DNA of 64,000 nt, taken from assembly GCF_947507565.1 (NCBI RefSeq), contig NC_089190.1, positions 496,001 to 560,000 on the forward strand. The letters run 5' to 3'. Numbering within the stretch: the first letter of the stretch is position 1; every line of letters begins with the position of its first letter. This document shows, one piece after another, positions 44,782 to 55,500 of the stretch. Made by a program: the position numbers and the translations under genes. This stretch comes from Oscarella lobularis (Eukaryota > Porifera > Homoscleromorpha > Homosclerophorida > Oscarellidae). The notes under the pieces are model-generated. The model made no database searches. It was not told where the DNA came from and saw only the letters and a list, made by a program, of their open reading frames with translations.

Positions 44782-45070
44782 GTGCCTAAAATGCGTAAAA
44801 TACCTTCCACGGACTTTTATTTCACGTGCCAGGTTCGCGGCGTTCGTCTAAATGAACAATGTGTTGGCGATGAAGACGGCTCGCCGGTGCAATTTATCAG
44901 GTACCGTAGGAATCGGTACGATCAGAACGCAATAGCGGTATTGTACACCGTATATCGCTTAGGGAATCTTCATCGAGAGCTTGCCTCAGTCCGATATCGC
45001 ATCATGGTTTGATTGTACTCAAATTATTATGACTGGAGATCGAGTACGAATGAAGAAACGTTCTACAGTG
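44782..45070 (+). pseudogene. Short HIRAN-domain protein, copy B
   Basis: From the ATG at 44782 it reads MPKMRKIPSTDFYFTCQVRG, VRLNEQCVGDEDG, PVQFIRYRRNRYDQNAIAVL and YRLGNLHRELASV. The frame then changes at about 44997 and continues IIMTGDRVRMKKRS. It aligns with copy A (36930) including the 5' flank (AATCTGACTACAAAGTGCCT). Here the position of the stop in copy A is still Cys. The C-terminal frame break and the lack of a visible transposase nearby indicate a non-autonomous, decaying copy. Confidence 0.6.
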
Positions 45071-45249
45071 CCGGCCAGCATAAACGCCTCCCCGTTGATA
45101 TTTATTATCTTGGCGCGCAGTTTGAATTGAGGTTTGTTATCCGCAGAAATGAACCAACAACGCGCGTTACTGAGCATTAGAATTTTACGTCATTTCCTCT
45201 CTAGCAGCCTTTCTTAAAGAGGTTTTCTCTGGCATAATAGCTGTGTCAA

Positions 45250-46112
45250 TGCGGCGCTGTTCCACTGTGACGGTGTCCCACTGTGCCGCTGTGACACTGT
45301 GCCGCGGTGACACAAAACCGTGACGCTGTGACGCTGTGACACTGTGACGCTGGGCCGCTGTGATACTGTGACTCTGTGACGCTGTGACGCTGTGTTACTG
45401 TGACACAGGACGCCGTGACACTGTGACACTGTGACACTGTGACACAGCGCTGTGTTGCTGTGACACAGGTGACCCTGTGACGCTGTGACGCTGTGTTACT
45501 GTGACACAGGACGCCGTGACACTGTGACACTGTGACCCTGTGACACAGCGCTGTGTTGCTGTGACACAGGTGACCCTGTGACGCTGTGACGCTGTGACGC
45601 TGTGACAGAGGACGCTGTGCCGCTGTGACACAGGACGCTGTGACACTGTGACAATATGACACTGTGACACAGGACGCTGTGACTCTGTGACTCTGTGACG
45701 CCGTGACACTGTGACACTGTGACACTGTGACACAGCGCTGTGTTGCTGTGACACAGGTGACCCTGTGACGCTGTGACGCGGTGACGCTGTGATACAGTGT
45801 CACAGGACGCTGTGCCGCTGTGCCACGGTGACACTGTGACACTGTGACACTGTGACACTGTGCCACTGTGACACTGTGCCACTGTGACACTGTGCCACTG
45901 TGACACTGTGCCACTGTGACACTGTGATGATATACCGTGACGCTGTGCCATTGTGCCACTGTGACACTGTGCCACTGTGACACTGTGATGATATACCGTG
46001 ACGCTGTGCCATTGTGCCACTGTGACGCTGTGCCGCTGCGACACTGTGACGCTGTGACGCTGTGACGCTGTGACGCTGTGACGCTGTGACGCTGTGAAAC
46101 TGTGTGACACTG
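45250..46112. repeat. 9-bp minisatellite array, left (CTGTGACAC units)
   Basis: About 860 bp of CTGTGACAC, CTGTGACGC and CTGTGCCAC units, with longer repeated blocks (two copies of the GATGATATACCGTGACGCTG block at about 45927 and 45989). It is the reverse complement of the unit in the array at 57497-58690. The inner edge reads GTGACACTGTAAT (46104-46116), mirrored by ATTACGGTGTCAC at 57505-57517. Open frames inside are periodic artefacts. Confidence 0.95.
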
Positions 46113-46262
46113 TAATTTTCCACGGACGGAACTACACTGACACTGTACCGCTTGATTTTCTCAAGTTGCCGTAGATGGGACATGTAAACATGCCAATCAA
46201 TATCTAAGCGATCTAGATGGCTTCTTTGGAGTCCACAAAACGCTAGCGCACGTTGATCAGTC

Positions 46263-49200
46263 ATGTCGTCTACAAGCAAAGGTGAAACGGAGGCGTTTCC
46301 GTGTTTGTCTGAAGGGTGTGGTAGAGTGTACGGCTCTAAAGCAGCGTTGCAGAGACACGTTAAATCGAAACACGGCGAATGCTTGGCAAAAGAAGGTCGT
46401 TACGAATGCCCCGTGAAGGGATGCAACAAAACGATGTACAGAGCCGGACTTTTCGTTCGTCATCTGGAGGAGTTTCATGAAGTAAACGCAGGTACGTATA
46501 CGCAGATCGCTTATATTAATTATTACACCGGCTTTTTTGCCTCCCCGGTTTTACAATAGGCCTTATAGAACAGTCGTTTTCATCGTGGCCGCATTTTCTT
46601 GAGTGGAAAGAAAAAACAGAGAGTGAATCGCACACGGCTTATGTTCGGCAAAGTGGCGTTTGCAAGACAGAAAGCGGTCAGTTCGTGCACGTATCTATAG
46701 GTCTAGAATCAAATATACCGGCTTTTACAAACTGTATACAGTTTCGACTTTTTACTTTGTTTGCTGCCGAGATGGTGACGCAAAATTAGAGCCCAAGCCG
46801 GAAGGAAAAAGGAAGAGCAAGAAAAGTCGCAAACTTGACGCACCTTGCGCTAGCCGAATTACTGCCGTACTTAAAGACGACGGCACAGTTAACGCTACTT
46901 ATATTCCTCTTCATACCAATCATGAGCCTTCGCCAAGCGAAGACAGATTTCTCCCCCTGCCCCAATCAGTCAAGGAAGACGTCAGGAAGAAGCTACTTGT
47001 AGGAATACCCAAAAGCGTGATTGTTTCAGGTTGATTTATATAATTTGCAATTTCTCCAATTAATTAAACTAACAAACGCAGATGCAAACAAGCGACTGGT
47101 TGAAAAGGTTGACAAAGCGTCAGATATTTCTATCGTCAGCCGACGCGATTTCCTCAACAAGCAAGACGTCAAAAACATTGAAAAAGCTACTCCGTTGCTT
47201 CAAACTGGATATCATTCTGACGATGCTAAATCGGTTGATATTTTTGTGCAGAGGTTACAGAACCAACAACACAATTGTATTCTCTTATACAAACGTGTTG
47301 GGACAGTGGATCTTGGAATGGAGGAACAGGAATTTTTTCTTGTGATCCAGTCTCAACATCAAAGGCAGCTCTATCGCCAGTACGCTTCGAGGATCGTATG
47401 TGTTGACAGCACACACGGCACCAATGCATACGACTACAAACTGATAACCATGATGGTATGCGATGATTGGGGGCAAGGTAAACGTTTAACCTTTGTTAAT
47501 TTACGCTGTGAATGACAGTCTTTTAGGCAAAACCGTGGCATGGTGCATTAGTAGTCGTGAGACCAGCATTTGTTTTACTAAGTTTTTCGAGGCTGTCAGT
47601 GGGGCCTCTTCTGACACGACCATAACTACAGTCATGACGGACGACGGTATAGAATTTTTAGCAATTAAAATTATTCTTATTTCAGTGTGTTCAGATAAAG
47701 CCTTAGCACAGTCTATTGTTCGTGTATATGGCGAAAATGTATGTCATCTTCTTTGCCAATGGCACATCGACCGGTTAATTCGGCTCATAAAAGATCACTA
47801 GTGCATGATCTCTAATCGCTTGAATTTTTAGGGCTTTCAAAAACAACCTAGTTTGTCGCGTCAAAGACCAAGTACACAGGCAGCGACTGTACCATTGTCT
47901 GCACTGTCTTCTTTACACTAAGTCCAAAGTCGAATTCGAAAAAAAAATAATCGGCTTTTTGTCGCTATGGAGAGAGAAAGAACCGAAATTCATCAAATAT
48001 TTTGAAGAAAACTATGTCATTCGGCAAGGTTTTTAGTCTCTAACGTTTTAAAATATAACAATACCTAAGGAAGGACGCAATGTGTAGAAAATTGGGCCAC
48101 AGCGTATAGAAATTTTCATCATTCGGACGTGGACACAAATATGCTTGTGGAGAGGTAACAATTATTTGTTTTTTGGGGCAAGTGGCGTTATTGAAAATTC
48201 TTTCAGCTTTCACAGCAAATTGAAAATGACGTATTTTGGAGGGAAAGTCTGCCGACGAGTAGACCGCCTTTTGGAAACTCTTTTGCGCTTTGAAAAGGAT
48301 GAAACAGCGGATACCATTCGCAAAGAGCACCTCGGCAAAGAGACCCCGAAGACAAAGAAGGATCGCCGTCGTCATTTGCAAGCTTTGGAAATTCCTGACA
48401 GCGCCATAGAGGTACCAATTTAAAAAGCTATTTTTCCACTAGAACACTATAAATTTATTGGACTTTAGAGACAATCGGAAGGTGTATGGCGGGTCGGCGA
48501 TTCCGTTGTAAAGTACGATGAATGCCCAGAAAGTGATAGCAGTCGTACCTGCGATGAGGGTGACTGTAAAAACTTTTGTCATCACAACTACACATGCTCC
48601 TGCTTTGATTATGAAACGGGGCACGTTTGCAAGCACCTTCACAAAGTGGCAAGTGCCATGTTCAGGAATAACTCGGATTCAGAAATGGTGCCTTATACCA
48701 TTTCATCTACACAGCGCAGTGATCCTGAGGGTACTCGCTAGTGATATACAGATGACAATTTAATTAAGTGAATGTTCCTTTTTTGCTAAGACTGCGAAAA
48801 CTCTAAACTCGACTATGCACGGGAAATACAACGTTTGACCGCTTCCATCAGCGACACTGCCAGCACTCTTTCAGCTGAGGGTTCAAGAGGTGTGATTGCG
48901 CTGCTGAAAGAAGTGGAAATTCGCATACAGTACGACAAAACAACTACGAAAGAATCGTTTTCGTCCGTCAGCCCTCCTGCAGTTAGTCCCAGAAAGAGGA
49001 TAGCGGAGCGGCAATCACCCAAGTTTGTCAGAGTGACAAAGCAATTGGGGCGAAAGCGCAAGACTCCTTTCAGGTATACTACAGCGAAGCAGTCAAAATT
49101 ACTAACAACTCACATTCTGAAGGGCACCGTCGTCAGAAGAAAAAAGGGTGGCAGATGCAGATATGCTAAGCAATTTTATAGCAGTAAGCCTAGAATAATG

Positions 49201-49266
49201 AATGTAGGTAAAACTTACAATGTGGTTCAGGATGATCACACGTATTGCCGTCAAAATGCGGGTTAG
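46263..49266 (+). CDS. MULE transposase with C2H2 and SWIM zinc fingers
   Basis: Starts at the ATG at 46263. Exon one has two C2H2 fingers (FPCLSEGCGRVYGSK...HVKSKH, YECPVKGCNKTMYR...HLEEFH). A FAR1/WRKY-like region follows (KLDAPCASRITAVLKDDGT, YIPLHTNHEP). The MULE catalytic domain then holds RIVCVDSTHGTNAYDYKLIT (first Asp), AWCISSRETSICFTKFFEAV, TTVMTDDG (second Asp), HLLCQWHIDRLIR and DVDTNMLVER-FHSKLK (Glu at an exon joint). Next is the SWIM finger (CSCFDYETGHVCKHLHKVA, about 48595) and a basic C-terminus (GRKRKTPFRYTTAKQSK). Every joint that I checked has GT-AG sites and keeps frame, so it may be intact. MULE enzymes cut and paste elements that have long inverted terminal repeats. The inverted minisatellites on both sides of this block are candidates for those repeats. 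Confidence 0.8.
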
Positions 49267-49306
49267 ACATACTCTACTAATATCAGCAGCTAATCACTCC
49301 ACTTGC

Positions 49307-49400
49307 TTTTTGATCTCTCTGCGCATGATCGCTTCTATCTCCTCGTGCTTTTTTTTGATCTATCTGCGCATGCCCGCTTCTATCTCCTCGTGCTTTCGCC
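49307..49400 (+). repeat. 45-bp direct repeat, two units
   Basis: Two near-identical copies of GATCT(C/A)TCTGCGCATG followed by (A/C)(T/C)CGCTTCTATCTCC and TCGTGCTTT. It lies in the intergenic stretch between the MULE and ATPase genes. Confidence 0.85.
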
Positions 49401-49511
49401 ATCTTTCTGCTCGCGTCCGTTTCCTTCTTCAGCTCGTTTTGTTGGTCATTTCTGCCTCCTTCTTCAACATTACGTCACGTTTTGGGTGCGAGCAACTTTC
49501 GAAGGTTTGGC

Positions 49512-52500
49512 ATGCTGTCGATAATGCAGCGAACGAATCCTCATTTGCTCCCAGGATCATCAATGTCAGAAATTGTCGAAAGCGATGGCTGCCTAGGCAT
49601 CCGGACCGGCGAGAACGGAAAATTCGTGCAGAAAAGCAATTTTCTCTACAGAATACATGGATTTGTTCCCGGGAGCAAATCCATGGGTCTCGAGCAAGGG
49701 TACATGCTTGAGGTGACGTTGGGCTCTAGCGGAAAAATGAAGTAAGATTTGCAGAAAACGTAGAAGTCAAAAATAACAGTCTTTTGTATTGTGTTTTTCT
49801 TGCCTCGCAGACAATGTTTTGTCGATCGCAAATCTTTGTTTTCAAAGCAACTACTTGTCGACGCGATCAATCCAGCGTTTGTTGACGATGACATTCTTTG
49901 GTGTTGCCTGTCATCCACCGAGCTTCTGGACTACTTTCAAAAGCGACAGGAAGAGTACAGCAGTCACGCGGCGAATAAAATTTATCCAACCAACGTCATC
50001 GGACGGCAGATGATCGGCGAAAAATGGTACTGGGTCATTAGCGAAGAGGTGATTAAATCCATTAGCATTTCTGTGAGCCAGTAGTATTTTTTAGGCAATT
50101 TTTCACGACGACGGGACTTTGGCCGAAAAAGAAGAAATTTCGGTTTATCTGAGAGGTACAAAGGACACCGCTCTTGTGCCCTCAGGACCGATACTCAGCA
50201 CTGTGGCTGAAGGCATTCCCAAAATGAAAGAGTTGAGGAAAATCGTTTGTACCGCGTTTCCTCATCTTAAAGGTTCTGAGGCTTTCCTTTTTTCTCGATA
50301 TTCCTCAAATTTTACTCGTTTGCATTTTTAGGAATGTTTTATCTGGTGTTGGCTGGAGCTGCACTAATGATGCATTCAAGCATTGTTGGCAAGAAGCGAA
50401 AAAGCGCGCCAGTCATTTTGTTGCATGGCGTCGTCTCGTCAGGAAAAACGACCCTCGCCAGGGTAGCTCTCAGCTGCATAGGGTTACTCGTAAGATGACT
50501 TTTTTATCGCTCGCTTTAGCTCACTATAGTGCTATTTTTTTAGCATGCATTTTACAACGGTTTGTCCACAACGAATGTTGTGGCAAAGGCTAGCGAAACA
50601 ACATTGGGTTTTGCACTGGAGGATCCCAAAAGCGTTCCTGAAGTTGAGAAGTCGGTCGTGAACGTGTTCAACAAGGCTACGCAGTCGACATTTGAACGCA
50701 GTGATCAAACTCCAAAGTGCTCGTTCATGATTACCACAAATATGGATACTGGCGATGATCAGAGGTAAGCAAGTACTATTGTAAACAATAATCGTAATTG
50801 AATAACTTTAGACTTCTGTCTCGATGGGTGATCCTTCCTTTCACCAAAGTCATAGATGACCTATCTGTGGAGCAAACACTTGCGCTGGAGAATCTGCAAG
50901 ATCTACTACCGAAAACGGCATGTGCTTTGACACATTTTATTTCTCTGGGAGACAGGTTAGAATAAATCTCGAAATTTTGATCTGTATATACGTAAACATG
51001 AAGGGCTGAGTGCAAAAAGGGCCTAAGAGCCAAAATAGTTGTTTTGAGTAAAACATCGTTGAAGTTTAGGGAGTGTAGATTTCGTCTAATAATGTTTGTT
51101 TGAAGCAAGGAAACGACCATTTTGTAGCATTTTTAATGCGCTATCCGAACATGCAATCGGGAAGTCCCGCTGTGCTTACGCAACCGTAAAAATAAGCTGA
51201 AGAGTCTGCCTGTTTAAGCCTCGGAATCGGATTCTTGAGAAGTACAGGCCTCTAGACCCTCATAGAATGGCACGAACTGCCCTGGAAGATATGGGATCAT
51301 CTTGCGGAGATCTTGCAACTTCATTACACTTATTGGTTTCCCTGCGGGATACTTCTGCGGTAATTTGCGCGGAAGCTTCACAGGCACTCTTTTTCCTCTC
51401 TTTCGAATGTCAATTTTGGTCCACGGTTCTTCTTCTGAGTAGCTAAAACGTAGCCAAAGAACGCCAGGATGCTTCACAGTTATTTTCTTTCCATCTACAA
51501 CCTCTTCGCCCTCTCCATAATTAATCCAAAGAGCTTTGCTTTTGAGAACAGCTTCTCCGTTGAGACTCTTTTTTCTGTCAGTGTATTGACGCGTCAGGGA
51601 CGAGTGTTCGAGCATATCTTCAGCCTTCATTTCAATCACAGTGAACGGTTTGAGCGGTCTGGCGTTCCGGAGAAATTCGATATAGTCGGAAGGCGTATAA
51701 AATATTGATCCTTTTTTACTTTTTGAAATGTGGCCAAAATCTCTGTCATTTGGTAGATATGTATGCCCCCGGACAAGAAATTTGTGGTCAATTCTTGAAA
51801 AAGTCTCTTTGTTTATTAATGTATTGAAAAGGCTCATCATGACGAAATTTTTGTTTTGACCGAAACAGCTATCGGAGTAACAAATTAGGTGTCGAGCGTC
51901 TTCAACCCGCGCAGAAACGTGGTTGGACAAACAAGATGCTATTTCGTCAGGACCTCTACCTGCTGTAGATTCATCCCATGCGTAAAGATAAGCAGAGTCA
52001 TCGCTCGTATGGTGAATGCCCAGTACGAGTACGTAGAGCTGCCGAAGATAGTACATTGCTGAATGAGTCATGGACGGAACAGGCGAATTCTGCATCATGT
52101 CAAACGTTAGGACTAACGCTTCTGACTCTGGTTTTCTAGAGTTGTCGGTATCCTTCTTTAGACTAAGGTATCCCTCACCAGCTAATTTTTGATGCTCTGC
52201 AAGTTGAGCCATAAAGATATCCTTTTCCTCATTTGAGATTTCAGGGTTAGCAGCTGCATTTTTCAAATAGTCGCATTTTTCGCAAGTGTCTGATCTTGGA
52301 AATCCAAAGGAAAGATTAAACTGCTCATTAAAAATCTTCCTATACATCCATTCTGAAGCCAGCGGTGTTTCTTGAGTGTTTCTTAGAGTTCGACGCCTTG
52401 CAGGTTGATATTTCTCGACGTAAAGCCTGTACATTTCAGCGATGCTCAAATTCTCAGGAAGGTATTCACGATGCAGATTCTCTGATATAGAGTAGTGGCT

Positions 52501-55500
52501 TCGCTAACGAGGAAAACTTTCAATATGCTGCTTTACTTTTTCTATCACGTCGGCAGGAATGGCATTTGGACGAGGAGTGTATTTTCCTCTTTTGTCAACC
52601 GGGACGATTTCTCCAGATGTAATCTTGTTTTGAAGTACAGTAGAACCTCTCAATAGCGGACACTTTGGGACGACGTTTTTTGTCCGCTATAGAAAGGTTG
52701 TCCGCTCTAAGAGGGCTGTCATATTTTGTTTACTTATCCTTTTACTTTTCTTACAACAACTACGAGAAGTAATCTAAAATATGTTTCTGCTTTGTTTTTT
52801 GACACTTACACATGGCAACGCGATCTACACAAGAAGCAACCATGTTTGCTTCGTCGTAACAGCCTTTGCTTTTTAAAAACTCTTCAACATCCTCAAGACT
52901 CGTCATGGCTTCTCCAAAACTTTTAGTAGCTATTTCTCGCTCTTCATTGTTGCCTTGGACCTCGTCTTCATCTTCGGAATCAGAATCTATTTCAACGACG
53001 TCTGAGTGATTGGCTTGGTCCAATGACTGCATAAAGTTATCTTCCCAGTTCTCATCATCAGCTTCAAAACACACTGGAACATTTTCTTCTCCTTGAATGT
53101 ATTCAGCTACATTGCAACCTTCTGAACCAACAGTTTCTTGCATAAGCTGTGCAAGATCGTTTTCGTCACCTAAATCTGTGAACATGTCGGCTTCGTCTAC
53201 TCGAACAACGGTCATGTCACTACTCACAACTCCAGCATTTCTGAAACACTTAATGATTGTGTCAGGTTGGACATCACGCCAAGCTTTAGCCACCCAGCGG
53301 ATTGCAGTAAGAATAGTCACAGACTTAATCACATCAGACGGAGTATCACTTTCCTCAATCTTTGCTAAGACGTATCGAAGCAAAGATTTTTTGTAATGAA
53401 CCTTGAAATTCTGTATTATGCCGAGGTCGAGAGGTTGCAATTTTGAAGTTGTATTTGGAGGTAGGAACAAGAGTCTCACATTGCTGTATTTTGTCTGACA
53501 TTCCGGCGGATGACACGCTGCATTGTCCAAGAGCAGCAAGACCGATCTGTTTTGTGTGCTCATGCGCCTGTTGAAAGCTGCTAAAATTTCTTCAAAGATT
53601 TTACTTGTCATCCAAGACTTTGGCTGGTTAAAGTATTTCACTGGCAGAGAAGCTTTATTGATTCCTTTGAAGCATCTTGGGGTACAAGACTGCCAGACAA
53701 CGATGGGAGTTTCTTTTCCTCCTTCTCCATTCACGAATAATGCTACTGTCATTCGATGCTTTTTCTGTTTACCTCCATGGCATTTCTCTCCTCTTCTCGC
53801 AAAGCCCTTGTCAGGCAGAGCCTTCCAGAAACAGCCTGTCTCGTCAAAATTGTAGATGTCTTTTGCGCTGTAGCCTGTTAGGAGTTCTGGGAGCCTCTCT
53901 TTCCAAGACTGAACGGTGTCTCCCCGAACAGTCCCAGATTCGCCACAAATTGTGACCTGCCTAAGGTTAAGCCTTGTTTTCCACTTCTGAAGCCAGCCAT
54001 TTGAACCCCGAAAGTCATTGATACCCAAGCGTTCAGCAATCTCCTTGGCTTTTTCTATCAACTGCGGCCCTCCGGGATAGATATTTTTCGACGAAGCCAT
54101 AACATACCACTCGTACAAGCGATCGTTGACATCTTCGAATTTTGACTTTCGAGCCTTTTGTCGGAGTTGGATTGCTGTACTTGAAAGGTTGCTTTCATAT
54201 TGCTCTAGGTACTGCTCTTTCTTTTTCAGCGTTGTTCCAATTTGGGTTTTGCTGCAGTCAAACCGCTCCGCCAATGCTCTCAGAGTGAGACGAGGATCGC
54301 TCTCTGCCGCTTTGATGACTTCAATCTTCGTTTTGAGCGTAAGATGCTTTCTCTTTCTTGTTGGCAACGTCGGGCGAAACATCGCTTTGTCTTGTGCAAA
54401 ACACGTGCAAAAGCCGCGCACGCTAAAGACGACCGCGGGCTTCAAAGATGGCTAGCCAGCCTGGTACTCTGCCGGACACTACCTACATCGAAATACCATC
54501 TTTCGTGAGAGGATATCACATCTATAAAGAAGATTGGAGTCCTGCAGTTGGAGACGTCCTCCTATTGCAAAGAGATCCTCTAAACGAAAAGGACCGAAAC
54601 GCAGTGGCCATCGTCAGAGACGGTTCAGTTGTTGGTCATGTGCCATTCAACTTAGCGCCACTGTTTTCTCATTTTCTAAGGCAAGAATTAAATAAAGGAA
54701 CGGTTAGAATTACAGGCAGCCGAGTTAATCGAGGAGGAGGGTATGGGCTTGAGATTCCGTGCACCTACTCTCTCTACGGTCCGGCAGCATTCTTGCAGCG
54801 AGTTGCGTCTGTGGTGGAAGAACTTCGCCAGAAGAATTTGATTTAACTACAACAGCCTCAAGGCTTGCTTAATTAATATCCCTGCCTTGTCATAAGAGAC
54901 ATTTGTGTCCCTTTTGAGAAAATTTGTTTTGTCTTTAACAAAGAGGTCAAGAAACAGGAATAAAGCTTTTTCGGAGTACAAATGTGTCCGCTATACGAAA
55001 TTTAGAGTGTCCGTTAAAGAGAGGTCAACGTAGTACTAAAAGGTAAGAAGAGTCAATTCGTGCCACGGTTGTTGTCCGTTATAGCGAGGTGTCCGTTAAA
55101 AAGAGTGTCCGCTATTAGAGGTTCTACTGTACTCGAACTCTTTTCGGATTGATCCCGTGAACTGCACAGAAAGATTTTCGGCAAACTTGAATAGACGTTC
55201 CATTCTGCAAACGCAGGTGGTATTCGAAAGAATGTTGTCTTCGAGAACTTTCACGCACTCGCGTTCGGACAACTGGTTTTACGTTGATCTGACCTGCTAG
55301 GTAAATATTTTGCAGATCGTAGCTTTCTGAATCATAGAAAGCCTTAAAAATTCGCTCCGCTTCTTCAGACGATACATTTCGATGGCAACCGTAGCTGCAG
55401 CGGCACGTTATAGCTCTCATCGTCGTTTTCTGGACGATTCTCCCTTTAGAATCGACGTATTCTTTACCGGAAACTTTCAGCTTCTTGTTTTTGTTTCTAG

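Larger units (their letters stand above)
52638..55129 (-). mobile_element. Intact-looking Tigger/pogo transposon with two genes, 2492 bp
   Basis: The ends are CAGTAGAACCTCTCAATAGC on the left and the reverse complement CAGTAGAACCTCTAATAGCG on the right, flanked by TA on both sides (52636-52637, 55130-55131) as expected for Tc1/mariner-pogo insertion. TGTCCGCTAT-like motifs are repeated within about 130 bp of each end, probably transposase-binding sites. Inside are a full-length transposase (minus) and a HIRAN-domain gene (plus), divergently arranged with 65 bp between start codons. Confidence 0.93.

Noticed and set aside
45250..46112. CRISPR array
   Set aside because: The units are continuous with no unique spacers, and the DNA is eukaryotic. 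The same holds for the arrays at 905, 25075, 42390 and 57497.
45246..46279. Long minus-strand open frames of MSQCHSVT-type repeats, and similar plus-strand frames at 57431-58629
   Set aside because: The 9-bp satellite unit is a multiple of three and keeps all frames open; the Ser-Gln-Cys-His pattern is periodic translation, not a zinc protein.
53097..53955. Plus-strand frames opposite the Tigger transposase
   Set aside because: They are antisense shadows of an intact gene with full catalytic motifs.
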